From: Methylobacterium marchantiae
Lineage (GTDB): Bacteria; Pseudomonadota; Alphaproteobacteria; Rhizobiales; Beijerinckiaceae
NCBI RefSeq assembly: GCF_022179405.1
Contig: NZ_BPQT01000030.1
Coordinates: 16,283 to 80,282 of the forward strand
Reading direction: 5' to 3'
Length of the DNA stretch: 64,000 nt
Positions 8,476 to 17,647 of the stretch are shown here, piece after piece. The notes beneath the pieces were generated by a model. The model worked only from the letters and a program-made list of their open reading frames with translations, did not search any database and was not told where the DNA came from. Within the stretch, counting starts at the first letter, position 1, and every line of letters begins with the position of its first letter. The position numbers and the translations under genes are program-made.

Positions 8476-9387
8476 TCAGGCGCCTGCGCCCGCCCGATTC
8501 GTCACGAGCGCATCGCGCTCGGTTTCGAGATGTCCGATGAGCCGCTGGGCGAGCCGGCCCGGCGGGCGCCCCGCCGGGCGGATCAGCACCGTCTCGATGG
8601 GCAGGCGCGGCCGGAACGGACGCAGCACGATGGGCAGGCCCGCGAGCTCGCGGGCCGGAAGGGGATCGACGATGGCGAGGCCCAGCCCCTCCGCCACGAG
8701 CCCGCACCGCGCCGCCGTGTATTGCGCCATGAGGGAGAAGCGCGGGCTCAATCCGGCCTGCGCGAAGGCCTCCTCGATCGCCTGCTGAAACACCCCCGGT
8801 GCCCCGGCGATGAGGGTTTCGCCGACGAGATCGTGCACCCCGATCGTCCGCTTGGCCGCCAGCGCGTGGCGCCGGGGCAGGGCACAGACCGCATCGACCG
8901 CGAGGAAAGCCTCGCTGACCACGCCCGAGAAGCCCGAGCGGGGCCGGACCAGCCCGATATCGCATTGTCCCGAGGCGGCCCAGGCCCAGATCGTCTCCGG
9001 TGCCGGCACGTGGACCGCCACCTGGATGCCGGGTGAGTCCTCGCTCAGACGCCGGATCGCCCTCGGCAGCAGGCGGGAGGCCAGCGACGGCTGGCAGGCG
9101 ACGCGCAACGGCCCGGTGCCGAGGTCGCGGATCAGGCGGGCCGCCTGGGACAGATGGTCGAGCCCGGCATAGGTCCGCTCCACCTCGCGAGCGAAGGCCT
9201 CGCCTTCCTGCGTCGGCAGCGCGCTGCCATGGCCGCGCACGAACAGCGCGAAGCCGAGATCGGCTTCCAGCTGCGCGACGGCGCGGCTGACATGAGGCTG
9301 GCCGATGCCGAGGGCGGCGGCGGCCCTCGTCATCCCGCCATGGCGCAGCACCGCGCGAAACAGATCGATATGGGCCGGGTTCATCAT
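8476..9387 (-). CDS. LysR-family transcriptional regulator
   Basis: A 303-residue LysR-type regulator. The N-terminal winged helix-turn-helix covers residues 4-62, with the typical MTRAAAALGIGQPHVSRAVA recognition region. The substrate-binding domain starts near residue 92 (GPLRVACQPSLA), with the usual D-GL(V)-R and EGLGLAIVDP features. The inducer is unknown. It is divergent from a DMT-family exporter with about 118 bases between starts, a classical arrangement for a LysR regulator controlling its neighbour, so the transporter is the likely target. Two adjacent ATG codons (9387, 9384) are equally possible starts. Confidence 0.9.
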   Translation of the reverse strand: MMNPAHIDLFRAVLRHGGMTRAAAALGIGQPHVSRAVAQLEADLGFALFVRGHGSALPTQEGEAFAREVERTYAGLDHLSQAARLIRDLGTGPLRVACQPSLASRLLPRAIRRLSEDSPGIQVAVHVPAPETIWAWAASGQCDIGLVRPRSGFSGVVSEAFLAVDAVCALPRRHALAAKRTIGVHDLVGETLIAGAPGVFQQAIEEAFAQAGLSPRFSLMAQYTAARCGLVAEGLGLAIVDPLPARELAGLPIVLRPFRPRLPIETVLIRPAGRPPGRLAQRLIGHLETERDALVTNRAGAGA

Positions 9388-9505
9388 GCCTGTTCTGCAT
9401 GGAAACGAAGAGGACAGGCATTTGACGGCATGAGCGCGGAATGGTTGTCAAGGCGCCTTGGCCGGGCCCGTCGGGCGTGGCGGAAACCCGGGATGGCACA
9501 CGGCG

Positions 9506-10366
9506 ATGCAACGGAACGCGGCGGGATGGGGCAACGGCCTCCTGGGCGTCATCATCTTCAGCGCCTCCCTGCCGGCGACCCGGGTGGCGGTGGGCGGTTT
9601 CTCGCCGATGTTCCTCACCTCGGCGCGGGCGGTGATCGCGGCCTCGCTCGGAGCGACGATGCTCCTCGCCCTGCGGCAGAGGCGGCCTGAGACATCCGAC
9701 CTCGCGTCGCTGGCGATCGTCGCCCTCGGCGTCGTGGTCGGCTTTCCGCTGCTGACGGCGCTCGCGCTCCAACACATCACCTCGGCGCATTCCATCGTCT
9801 TCATCGGCCTCCTGCCCCTCGCCACGGCGATCTTCGGCGTGGTCCGGGGCGGCGAGCGGCCGAGCCCCGCCTTCTGGCTGTTCTCGGGGATCGGCAGCCT
9901 CACGGTGGCGGGCTTCGCATTGCTTCGGAGCGAGGGCGGCTCGGTCGGCGGCGACCTCCTGATGGTGGCGGCGATCCTGCTCTGCGGGCTCGGCTACGCC
10001 GAGGGCGCCACCCTGTCGCGCCGGCTCGGCGGCTGGCAGGTGATCTCCTGGGCCCTGGTCCTGTCCCTGCCGGTGATGGGAGTCGTCGCGCTGGCGAGCC
10101 TGCCGGCGGCGTGGAGCGGCATCGGCCTCCCGGCCTGGATCGGCCTCGCCTATGTCTCGGTCTTCAGCATGCTGGTCGGCTTCGTGTTCTGGTATCGCGG
10201 GCTGGCCCTGGGCGGAATCGCCGGCGTCGGGCAACTGCAATTGCTGCAGCCGTTCTTCGGCCTGGCCCTGGCGGGTCTGCTCCTTCACGAGCCCGTCGCC
10301 CCAAGCATGCTGGCCGTGACCAGCCTCGTGGTCCTCTGCGTGGCGGGGGCCAAGCGCTATGCCTGA
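9506..10366 (+). CDS. DMT-superfamily (EamA) transporter
   Basis: A protein of about 286 residues with ten predicted hydrophobic helices and two EamA halves, each ending in the usual helix with small residues (FGLALAGLLLHEPV near the C-terminus). Family members export amino acids or other small metabolites. The start at 9506 places the first membrane helix right after a short positively charged stretch; the frame is open 16 codons upstream but those residues look non-coding. Divergent from the LysR regulator, which probably controls it. No substrate can be assigned. Confidence 0.85.
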   Translation: MQRNAAGWGNGLLGVIIFSASLPATRVAVGGFSPMFLTSARAVIAASLGATMLLALRQRRPETSDLASLAIVALGVVVGFPLLTALALQHITSAHSIVFIGLLPLATAIFGVVRGGERPSPAFWLFSGIGSLTVAGFALLRSEGGSVGGDLLMVAAILLCGLGYAEGATLSRRLGGWQVISWALVLSLPVMGVVALASLPAAWSGIGLPAWIGLAYVSVFSMLVGFVFWYRGLALGGIAGVGQLQLLQPFFGLALAGLLLHEPVAPSMLAVTSLVVLCVAGAKRYA

Positions 10367-10408
10367 CTTGCCGGGTTTCGAAAGGCGAGCAGGATCGGCC
10401 TGTGACGC

Positions 10409-11680
10409 TCAGGCGATCCGCGACACCAGGATCTTGTCGATGCGGCGTCCGTCGAGATCCACCACCTCGAAGCGCCAGCCGGCGATGTCGCAGGTCTCGC
10501 CGGTCTCCGGCAGACGCTGCAGCCTGGCGATGACGAGGCCGGCAGCGGTCTCGTAGTCCCGGCTCGATTCGATCTTGATGCCGAGCTGGTCGGCCATCTC
10601 GTCCACCGGCATCCAGCCAGCGATGAGCCAGGACCCGTCCTGGCGCTGCACCGCCTCCGGCTCGGGATCCTCCGAATGGAAGGCGCCCGCGATGGCGTCG
10701 AGGATGTCGGCCGGGGTCACGAGCCCGTCGAAATGGCCGTATTCGTCGTGGACGAGGGCCATCGGCACCTCCGCCGCCTGGAGCGCGGTGAGCGCGTCGA
10801 GGGCATCGAGCGTGTCGGGGAGCACCGGGGCGCTGCGGATATAGGCGCGGAGATCGAACCGCTCGTTCTCGATGAGCGCCTTGACCAGCTCGCGCACCTG
10901 CACGACCCCGAGCATGTTGTCCGGATTGCCCTCGCCGACGGGAATGCGCGAATGCGGGCTCGAGACCAGCATGGCGCGGATCTCCTCCGGTTCCTTGTCG
11001 AGGTCGATCCAGTGGACGTCGGTCCGCGGGGTCATCACGCCGCGCACGGCGCGGTCGCCGAGGCGCAGGACGCCGGCAATCATCTTGCGCTCGTCGGTCT
11101 CGATCACCCCCGCGGTCTCGGCCTCGGCGACAATGGTGCGGATCTCTTCCTCCGTCACCGCGCTGGCGCTGGAGGCCTCCTGGCCGAGGATGCGGAACAC
11201 CGCGCGGGTGGAGGCGTCGAGCAGCCAGACGGCGGGCAGCGCGATTCGCGAGACCAGCCGCATCGGCCGGGCGACGAGGCAGGCGATGCCCTCCGGATCG
11301 CGCAGAGCGACGTGTTTGGGCACGAGTTCGCCGATGATCACGGACAGGTAGGTGATGGCGGCGATGACGATGCCGTAGCCGAGGGGATCGGACACCGCCT
11401 TCGACAGGCCCGCCTGGAACAGGATCTCGGTGAGACGCTCGCCCAGTGCCGCGCCGGAGACCGCGCCGGAGAGGATGCCGACGAGGGTGATGCCGATCTG
11501 AACGGCGGAGAGGAACCGGCCGGGTTCCTCCGCCAGCGCCAGCGCTGCCCTGGCGCCGGGGCGGTGCGCCTCCGCCATGGTGCGCAGGCGCGACTTGCGC
11601 GAGGAGACGACCGCGAGTTCGGATAGCGCGAAGGCGCCGTTGAGGGCGATCAGGGCGACGGCGACGGCGAGCTCGAACAC
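10409..11680 (-). CDS. CorC/HlyC (CNNM-CBS) family membrane protein
   Basis: A 423-residue protein with three domains. An N-terminal CNNM (DUF21) membrane domain covers about residues 1-190 (LIALNGAFALSELAVVSSRKSRL; GITLVGILSGAVSG; GELVPKHVALRDPE). A tandem CBS pair covers about 205-335 (RAVRGVMTPRTDVHWID; PSDIL-type block VTPADILDAIAG). A C-terminal CorC_HlyC transporter-associated domain covers 345-423. The family is annotated as hemolysin-like but the better-supported role is Mg2+/Co2+ efflux or Mg homeostasis. Inner membrane. It is followed, in the direction of transcription, by the convergent DMT transporter gene. Confidence 0.9.
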   Translation of the reverse strand: MFELAVAVALIALNGAFALSELAVVSSRKSRLRTMAEAHRPGARAALALAEEPGRFLSAVQIGITLVGILSGAVSGAALGERLTEILFQAGLSKAVSDPLGYGIVIAAITYLSVIIGELVPKHVALRDPEGIACLVARPMRLVSRIALPAVWLLDASTRAVFRILGQEASSASAVTEEEIRTIVAEAETAGVIETDERKMIAGVLRLGDRAVRGVMTPRTDVHWIDLDKEPEEIRAMLVSSPHSRIPVGEGNPDNMLGVVQVRELVKALIENERFDLRAYIRSAPVLPDTLDALDALTALQAAEVPMALVHDEYGHFDGLVTPADILDAIAGAFHSEDPEPEAVQRQDGSWLIAGWMPVDEMADQLGIKIESSRDYETAAGLVIARLQRLPETGETCDIAGWRFEVVDLDGRRIDKILVSRIA

Positions 11681-11806
11681 GTTCGGTTCCGTAGAGCCGG
11701 AGCCGCTTGGACCAAGCGAGCCGGACTTCCTCTGTTGGTGGCGGTCGCTCGCCGGTGCTCTGATCAGAGACGACGACGGCCTAGATGGGCCGTCGCGGCG
11801 GGCGGG

Positions 11807-13036
11807 TCAACGGTCGAGGTCGGGTGATGTCGCCGGGACCAGCGGTGGCAGGCGCGAGAGATGGAGGGCGATGCCGAGCGCCACCCCGTAGAGGCCGCCG
11901 AAGAAGGCGACCACGCCGGCCCAGCCGGAATGGGCGAAGAACCACCCGCCGGCGGTCCCCAAGACCGAGGAGCCGAGATAGTACATGCACAGGTAGATCG
12001 ACGAGGCCTGGGCCCGGTCGCGCAGGGCCCTCCGCCCGATCCAGGAACTCGCCACGGAATGGGCGCCGAAGAAGCTCACCGTGACCACGACGATGCCGGC
12101 GATGATGAGGGGGAGCCGCTCGGACAGGGTCATGAGGATGCCGGCGAGGCCGAGGAGGATCGCCAGCCACAGCACCTTCCTCCGCCCGAACCGGCTGGCG
12201 ATCTCGCCGGTCGCGGCCGAACTGAACGTGCCGGCGAGATAGACCACGAAGATCGCGCCGATGGCCGTCTGGCTGAGGTTGTAGGGCGGATCGAGCAGGC
12301 GGAAGCCGACGTAGTTGTAGACGCTGACGAAGCCGCCCATGAGCAGGAACGCCTCGGCGAACAGCCAGGGCAGGCCGGGATCGCGGAAATGCTGGCCGAA
12401 CGTGCCGGGCACCTGGCGCCAGCGCATCCGATTGGCGAGGAAGCGCCGCGAGGGCGGAAGTCCCCGCCAGAACAGGATGGCGGCGAAAAGCGCCAGGACA
12501 CCGATGGTCCCGAGCCCGATGCGCCACGACGCATGGTCGGTGATGATGCCGGCGAGCAGCCGGCCGACCATGCCGCCCATGGCGTTGCCGCCGATGAGGA
12601 GCCCCATGGACAGGCCGATGGCGCGGCCGTCCATCTCCTCGCTGAGATAGGCCATGGCGACGGCGGGCAGGCCGCTCGCGGCAAGGCCCGTCAGGGCGCG
12701 CAAAGCCAAGAAGCCGTGCCAGCTCGGGACGATGACGGCGATGAGCGTGAGGATCGCCGAGGCGAACAGGGAGGCGACCATGATCGGCTTGCGGCCCCAC
12801 ACCTCGGAGAGCGGGCTGACCACGAGGAGGGCCAGGGCCAGCATCGCGCAGGGGAGCGAGAGGGACAGGCTGCTCTCGGCCGGAGAGACGTGGAATTGAT
12901 CGGCGAAGACCGGCATCAGCGGCTGCACGCCGTAGAGCACGGCGAAGGTGGAGAAGCCCGCCGCGAACAGGGCTAGCGTGGTCCGACGGAAGATCGGCGT
13001 CCCCGCCGTGATCAGGCGGTCGCTCTCCTCTTCCAT
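11807..13036 (-). CDS. MFS transporter (YnfM-like)
   Basis: A 409-residue major facilitator with twelve predicted helices. The GRKP motif after helix 2-3 (SEVWGRKPIMVA) and the equivalent in the second half (ASRFGRRKVLW) are present. The overall pattern resembles the YnfM/AraJ-like drug/H+ antiporter group. Start choice: AAGGAG lies 10 bases before the ATG at 13036 but only 1 base before the in-frame ATG at 13045, so 13036 is preferred. The substrate is unknown. It is co-oriented with the OmpA-domain gene upstream, separated by about 155 bases that contain a 9-base inverted repeat. Confidence 0.85.
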   Translation of the reverse strand: MEEESDRLITAGTPIFRRTTLALFAAGFSTFAVLYGVQPLMPVFADQFHVSPAESSLSLSLPCAMLALALLVVSPLSEVWGRKPIMVASLFASAILTLIAVIVPSWHGFLALRALTGLAASGLPAVAMAYLSEEMDGRAIGLSMGLLIGGNAMGGMVGRLLAGIITDHASWRIGLGTIGVLALFAAILFWRGLPPSRRFLANRMRWRQVPGTFGQHFRDPGLPWLFAEAFLLMGGFVSVYNYVGFRLLDPPYNLSQTAIGAIFVVYLAGTFSSAATGEIASRFGRRKVLWLAILLGLAGILMTLSERLPLIIAGIVVVTVSFFGAHSVASSWIGRRALRDRAQASSIYLCMYYLGSSVLGTAGGWFFAHSGWAGVVAFFGGLYGVALGIALHLSRLPPLVPATSPDLDR

Positions 13037-13123
13037 GCTCGCCATTCTCCTTGGTCGTCGCGCTCGCCGTGCGGGCGAGGCGGCATCTCGGTTCGGGGAT
13101 CGTCGGGGAAGCACGGAACGGCG

Positions 13124-13157
13124 CGGGCCGCACCCCTCTTTCGAGACATGCGGCCCG
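13124..13157. terminator. Inverted repeat between ompA-like and MFS genes, possible weak terminator
   Basis: Perfect 9-base arms CGGGCCGCA (13124-13132) and TGCGGCCCG (13149-13157) with a 16-base loop, just downstream of the OmpA-domain gene on the minus strand. There is no T-run on either side, so an intrinsic terminator is doubtful; it may only stabilise the 3' end of the upstream mRNA. Confidence 0.3.
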
Positions 13158-13190
13158 TGACGTCACGACAATGCGGTCGGATCGGCTCCC

Positions 13191-15263
13191 TCAGCGCGGG
13201 GGCGGCGCGGCCTCGCTCTGCTGCTGGATCAGCGGCGTGATGCGACGCACCGTGACCCGGCGGTTCTCCCTGGCGGCTTCCTGGGTGTTCACCTTCAGGG
13301 CCTGCTCGCCATAGCCCTGGGTGGTGAGGTTCTCCGGCGGAACCTGGAAGTTCTGGCTGAGCACCGTCGCCACCGACTGGGCGCGGCGATCAGAGAGCGA
13401 CAGGTTGTCGACCTCGCTGCCCACCGCATCGGTGTAGCCCTCGATGAGGAACACTTCCTGCGGGTTGGCCTTCACCGCCTGGTTGATCGCCGCCGCGATG
13501 TTGCCGAGCCGCGATGCCTGATCCGGCGTCACGTCGAACGATCCCGAATCGAAGGTGATCGTATCGATGTCGACGCTGCGCATCCGGGCACGCAGCTGCG
13601 GGCTGTACCGCACCTGATCGAGAGTGTAGCGCCGGTCAACCGCAGTCACCGGCGGTGCGGACAGGGCCTCGTAGACCTGCCGCTCGTCGGCGCCTTCATA
13701 ATTCACCACGTAGCGGTCGCGGGGGATGCGGATATCCGGCGGCGGCAGATCGACCACGTCCTCATAGATCGGGCGCTGCGGTCCGCCGAAACCATTATCG
13801 ATGATCACGACCTCGCGGCCGTCGCGGAAGCGACGCGAACGACGGACGAGACGGCCGTCATCGTCCACCACCGTGACGATCTGGATACCACCCGGACGGT
13901 CGAGATAGGTGATCGTGTCGCCGCCACGGCGCTCGCTGCGATAGGCGCCGCGATCGAGGTAGCGGAAGCGCTCGTTCTCGTCGTGCCGGATGAAGTAATT
14001 GTCGCGGTCGCGCACGATGATGCGGCCCGGCTCGCGGATGTAGGTGCGGCCGCCTTCGCTGAATTCGCGTCGGTCGCGACGGACCTCGTCGTAGCTGCGG
14101 ACGTCGTCGCCACGGAAGCCGCCCTCGACATAGCCGGGACGACCCGGACGGTTGAAGCCGTCGCGGCGGTCACGCTCATCCCTGCGCTCGAACGCATCGC
14201 GGCGCTCGCGGTCGCGACGGTCGATCTCTCCACGACGCTCCGGATCGACACCTGCCGGCGGGACCGCGGCGGGCGGGGGTGCCCGGTCGGTGGTGGTCGG
14301 ACCGGTGATGACGCCGGGCTTGTTCTCGTCCGCGCCACGCTTGTCGGGGCCGCGATCGTTCCGGTCCTGCCTGTCCTGCGCCTGACCCGGCGGGACGAAC
14401 GGCTTTCCCGGGACGCCCGGACGGGCATTGGGCGCCGGCTTGGCGTCGGGAGCTTTCGGCTCGGGCGACCTCGCATTCGGCGGAGCATCCGCCGGAGGAC
14501 GCCGGGCCGGGTCAGTCCTGTCGCCACGGTCGGGCTTGTCGCTGCGGTCGGGCCGGGTGTCGCGGTCGGGCCTCTCGCCACGCTCGGGCTTGGTATTCGC
14601 GTCGGGCTTGTCGCTGCCGGCGGGCTTGCCGGGCTTCTCGCCGCGGTCGGGCCTCTCGCCGCGGTCCGGACGGGCGGGACGATCGGGCGTCGCATCGCGC
14701 TCCGGCGCTGCCGGGCTGCGCTCGCGGGGGGCAGGTGCCTCCTTCTCTGTGGGCTTGGGGGCGGGCGCGTCGGGAGTGCGATCGCGGGCAGCCGGAGGTG
14801 TCGGCCGCTCGGCCGGAGCACGATCGGGTCTGTCGGGGCGCTCGGGTCGATCGGGCCGCTCCTGGCGATCGGGCCGCGCAGGACGCTCCGCCGGCGCCGG
14901 CTGCTCACGGGCCGGGGCTCGCTCCTGGCGCGGCTCGGGTCGCTCGGGGCGCGCAGGACGTTCCGCCGGCGCCGGCTGCTCACGGGCCGGGGCCCGCTCC
15001 TGGCGCGGCTCGGGCCGTTCGGGGCGCTCCGCTCTCTCGGGCCGTTCGGCACGTTCCGGACGTTCCGCTCTCTCCGGTCGGCCAGCGCCACCGCGCGGTC
15101 CGTCGCCACCGCCGCGGGGATCCGCCTTTTCGCCGCCTGGACCGGCCTGGGCCATCAACATCGGGCCCGGTTCAGCCGTGTCCGGCCTCGCCGACAAGGG
15201 CCCTGAAAGGACCAGAGCCGGCAGCATCGTGCCGGTCAGGAAGAGCAGGCGGGTGGTCCGCAT
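13191..15263 (-). CDS. OmpA-family protein with long charged Pro-rich region
   Basis: A 690-residue exported protein. It has a signal peptide (about residues 1-25, ending LSARP), then about 330 residues almost entirely of P, R, E, D, A, G and Q with short repeats (PERAER, RPDRPDR, APAREQPAPAER). A YxxG/RD-rich middle domain follows, then a C-terminal OmpA/MotB peptidoglycan-binding domain from about residue 570 (ITFDSGSFDVTPDQASRL; IEGYTDAVGSEVDNLSLSDR; GYGEQALKV). The OmpA domain should bind peptidoglycan. The charged region could span the periplasm, as proposed for other Pro-rich OmpA proteins. The middle part resembles regions of alphaproteobacterial OmpA-family proteins but has no known function. 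Confidence 0.9.
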   Translation of the reverse strand: MRTTRLLFLTGTMLPALVLSGPLSARPDTAEPGPMLMAQAGPGGEKADPRGGGDGPRGGAGRPERAERPERAERPERAERPERPEPRQERAPAREQPAPAERPARPERPEPRQERAPAREQPAPAERPARPDRQERPDRPERPDRPDRAPAERPTPPAARDRTPDAPAPKPTEKEAPAPRERSPAAPERDATPDRPARPDRGERPDRGEKPGKPAGSDKPDANTKPERGERPDRDTRPDRSDKPDRGDRTDPARRPPADAPPNARSPEPKAPDAKPAPNARPGVPGKPFVPPGQAQDRQDRNDRGPDKRGADENKPGVITGPTTTDRAPPPAAVPPAGVDPERRGEIDRRDRERRDAFERRDERDRRDGFNRPGRPGYVEGGFRGDDVRSYDEVRRDRREFSEGGRTYIREPGRIIVRDRDNYFIRHDENERFRYLDRGAYRSERRGGDTITYLDRPGGIQIVTVVDDDGRLVRRSRRFRDGREVVIIDNGFGGPQRPIYEDVVDLPPPDIRIPRDRYVVNYEGADERQVYEALSAPPVTAVDRRYTLDQVRYSPQLRARMRSVDIDTITFDSGSFDVTPDQASRLGNIAAAINQAVKANPQEVFLIEGYTDAVGSEVDNLSLSDRRAQSVATVLSQNFQVPPENLTTQGYGEQALKVNTQEAARENRRVTVRRITPLIQQQSEAAPPPR
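14871..15020. repeat. 75-bp tandem duplication inside the OmpA-family gene
   Basis: Two nearly identical adjacent 75-base copies (14871-14945 and 14946-15020) encode the 25-residue block around PEPRQERAPAREQPAPAERP. Only a few substitutions separate them, so the duplication is recent or homogenised. The period is a multiple of three, so copy-number change would keep the frame and alter the length of the linker. Confidence 0.85.
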
Positions 15264-15491
15264 CGATGGTCACTCACAAACGTTGTCGAGGCCATCGGAA
15301 CCGGATGGAGCCGAGATGGTTCCGGATTCATTCGCGGCACATCCGTCCGCGACCGCCCTGTCAGGTCGGTGAGCGGCTGTGCGATGAACACTTAATCCCG
15401 TATTGCCAGTAGGTTAGGTGAGCGTCGCGAGACCTGTCGGCGAAATCGCGGACAGATCCGTTGTTTTCACTCCACCACCCGCAACACCCGA

Positions 15492-16520
15492 TCAGGGCGC
15501 GGTGACCCTCGCCGGTACGGCGATCATGTTCGGGGCGATGATGCGAACGCTCGGACGTTCGTCGCCGCCGGCTGATGCCGATGTCGCGGCGATGGCGGCA
15601 TCGGTAGCGGCACCGTCGCGTGTCACGCCGGCATCGGAGACGACGGCTCCATTGCGGCTCGCCGCATCGGCGGCGATGACGGCCGCGGTCTTGTCGGCGC
15701 GTCCGGCGAGGGTCACGCGCACTTTCGGACGCGACATCGCCTCGGCCTGCATCGGCGTGACGAAGATGTCGCCCTTGTGCCGGACGAGCATGCTCTCGGC
15801 CTTCACGAGGGATTGCGCCCAGGTCTGGTTGGCCTTCTTGCACGAGCAATCCGGCGTGAAGCTCTTCTGGAACTTGAACGCGTTGGCGAGGGAGACATAG
15901 GCCCGGCTGCCCTTGATCGACGCGGCCTGTTTCAGGCCGTCATCGCCGTGGGGCATCGAATAGGCCACGGCCTCGGTGCCGGGGCAGAGCGCCTGGCACA
16001 GGTCGTTCGCGCCCTCACGGCCCTCGGGCAGGTTGTTCATCGGGAAATACGCGCCGTCGCAGGTCCTGACGCAGACCACCTGCGGTCCGCCCCGGCCCCG
16101 CTGCTCGGCCACGATTCCGTCGACGATCCGCGGGCCGGTATCGGCGCAGGAGGAGGCGATGGCCGCGGTGAGCTGTCGCCGGCGGGCGGCGGTGACCTCG
16201 CCGTTCTCCGCGCCGTAGCCAGCCTGGAGGGCCCGGATGCGCTGCTCGACCGCGCCGCATTGCGGCGGGCGCGAATCGAAGAAGAGGAACTTGCCGCCCT
16301 CGCAGCTGAGGGTGCGGTAATAGGCTTCGAGCCGGCCGATCTCGTTCTGGAGCGCCCGGGCGGTGTTCGCGCCGTCGCTCAGATTGGCAAGTTCGTAGCG
16401 GTATCGCTGGCATTGGGCGCTGGGCGCCTGCGCCTGCACGGCCGTGCCGAACGCGATCGCAGCCATGGCTGCGCCGAGCGTTGCGACGAGCTTGCGGATC
16501 TGTGGGAGGATCAGCGGCAT
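15492..16520 (-). CDS. Exported DUF2865 protein
   Basis: A 342-residue exported protein: signal peptide (about residues 1-31, ending AVQAQA), then a cysteine-rich DUF2865 domain. Recognisable features are the paired cysteines in VVCVRTCDGAYFPM, CQALCPGTEAVAYSM and PDCSCKKANQTWAQSL, and a helical N-terminal segment (QNEIGRLEAYYRTL). The low-complexity Ala/Asp tail after residue 290 is likely disordered. The family is confined largely to Rhizobiales and has no established function. Periplasmic, probably disulfide-bonded. Confidence 0.85.
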   Translation of the reverse strand: MPLILPQIRKLVATLGAAMAAIAFGTAVQAQAPSAQCQRYRYELANLSDGANTARALQNEIGRLEAYYRTLSCEGGKFLFFDSRPPQCGAVEQRIRALQAGYGAENGEVTAARRRQLTAAIASSCADTGPRIVDGIVAEQRGRGGPQVVCVRTCDGAYFPMNNLPEGREGANDLCQALCPGTEAVAYSMPHGDDGLKQAASIKGSRAYVSLANAFKFQKSFTPDCSCKKANQTWAQSLVKAESMLVRHKGDIFVTPMQAEAMSRPKVRVTLAGRADKTAAVIAADAASRNGAVVSDAGVTRDGAATDAAIAATSASAGGDERPSVRIIAPNMIAVPARVTAP

Positions 16521-16668
16521 GGCCTATCTGAAACGGGTGTGAAGCTTTGCGGTTCCGGCCCTCGGATAGGGTACGGAACATTACATTTGCAAACGGTGTC
16601 TAACCGCCCTCGCCGAGAGGCGACAGTGTTCCCACATGCGCATCGACCAACTTGAGGGGAATGGTGTG

Positions 16669-17208
16669 ATGATGTGGCTTCGTAGTCTCACAGGTCGGGT
16701 GGCGGCGGCGGGTCTGGCGGCTCTCGTGGTGAGCGGGACGGCGGTTCGCGCCGACGATGCGGATCGGATTTTCGACAAGTCCACCGTCTGGCGTCCGCTC
16801 ACCCCGAACGACAAACTGGTGGTCTACGGCATCGACGATCCCGAGGTCGCCGGTATCGCCTGCTGGTACACGCAGCCCGAGAAGGGCGGGATCAAGGGGA
16901 CGCTCGGCCTCGCCGAGGACGTGTCCGACATCTCCCTGGCGTGCCGGCAGGTCGGCCCGGTGACGTTCAAGAATCCGAAGGACAAGCTGCAACAGGGTGC
17001 GGTCGTGTTCAGCGAGCGTCGCTCGCTGATCTTCAAGTCCATGCAGATCGTCCGCGGCTGCGACGCCAAGCGCAACACGCTGATCTACATGGTCTATTCC
17101 GACAAGGTGATCCAGGGATCGCCCAAGAACTCCACCTCCGCGGTCCCGCTGATGCCCTGGGGAACCACCGAGGCGCCGCCTCGCTGCAGCGATTTCTTCA
17201 AGGGCTGA
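16669..17208 (+). CDS. creA: CreA family periplasmic protein
   Basis: A 179-residue exported protein. The signal peptide is about residues 1-27 and is followed by the CreA core: a conserved D.I.....V.GIACW-type segment (VYGIDDPEVAGIACWYTQ), a stretch SDISLACRQVGP, and RSLIFKSMQIVRGCDAKRNTLIYMVYSDK. Two or more cysteines could pair. Family function is unknown despite wide conservation. The ATG at 16669 has GAGGGGA eight bases upstream, which is why it is preferred over 16636. Divergent from the DUF2865 gene. Confidence 0.88.
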   Translation: MMWLRSLTGRVAAAGLAALVVSGTAVRADDADRIFDKSTVWRPLTPNDKLVVYGIDDPEVAGIACWYTQPEKGGIKGTLGLAEDVSDISLACRQVGPVTFKNPKDKLQQGAVVFSERRSLIFKSMQIVRGCDAKRNTLIYMVYSDKVIQGSPKNSTSAVPLMPWGTTEAPPRCSDFFKG

Positions 17209-17305
17209 TCCTGCCGGCCGCGCCGTCCGATCCGCGTCACGGCCCTGCGGGACCCGGTCCTCGCAGAGACCCGATCCTTGCGAGGACTTCAGTCTTTGCA
17301 GCGAC

Positions 17306-17647
17306 TCAGTCTTTGCAGGTGATGCGGATCGGCGGCTCGACGGTCTTGGCCGCCGGGACCTGCTCGATGGCACCGGTATATTCGTCGGCGGCGGCGATCC
17401 CGAAGGAGCCGGCCACGGCAAACCCTTGCGCCTCGCACCAGGCATCGGCCACGACCTGACCGCACGAACCGCTGCCCGCCGCTAGGCACTCGCCGACGCC
17501 GTAGCCCTCGGCCGCGGGAATCAGGAAGGTCTTCTCGACCTGACCCGGTGCCCGCGCGGGGCTCTCGCCGTCACCGACGGCCAGTGCGGCGGAGGAAATC
17601 AGGGCGAAGGCGCAGAGAGCGCCGAGACCGGCAGCCGAGCGTCGCAT
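17306..17647 (-). CDS. Small exported protein with conserved Cys/Trp core
   Basis: A 113-residue protein: signal peptide (MRRSAAGLGALCAFALISSAALA), then a compact domain with four cysteines. The motif CLAAGSGSCGQVVADAWCEAQGFAVA occurs as part of similar small exported proteins of Rhizobiales. I do not know a function. The ATG at 17647 has AAGG eight bases upstream; the in-frame ATG at 17653 is only two bases from it, so it is less likely. It lies convergent with creA, with about 100 bases between stops and no obvious terminator. Confidence 0.65.
   Translation of the reverse strand: MRRSAAGLGALCAFALISSAALAVGDGESPARAPGQVEKTFLIPAAEGYGVGECLAAGSGSCGQVVADAWCEAQGFAVAGSFGIAAADEYTGAIEQVPAAKTVEPPIRITCKD

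Noticed and set aside
8090-10288. 732-residue minus-strand frame across gltX, LysR and DMT genes
   Set aside because: High-GC shadow frame with no family features; three well-supported genes occupy the same bases.
13983-15372. Long plus-strand frames opposite the OmpA-family gene
   Set aside because: They mirror the low-complexity repeat on the other strand and lack a ribosome-binding site or motif.
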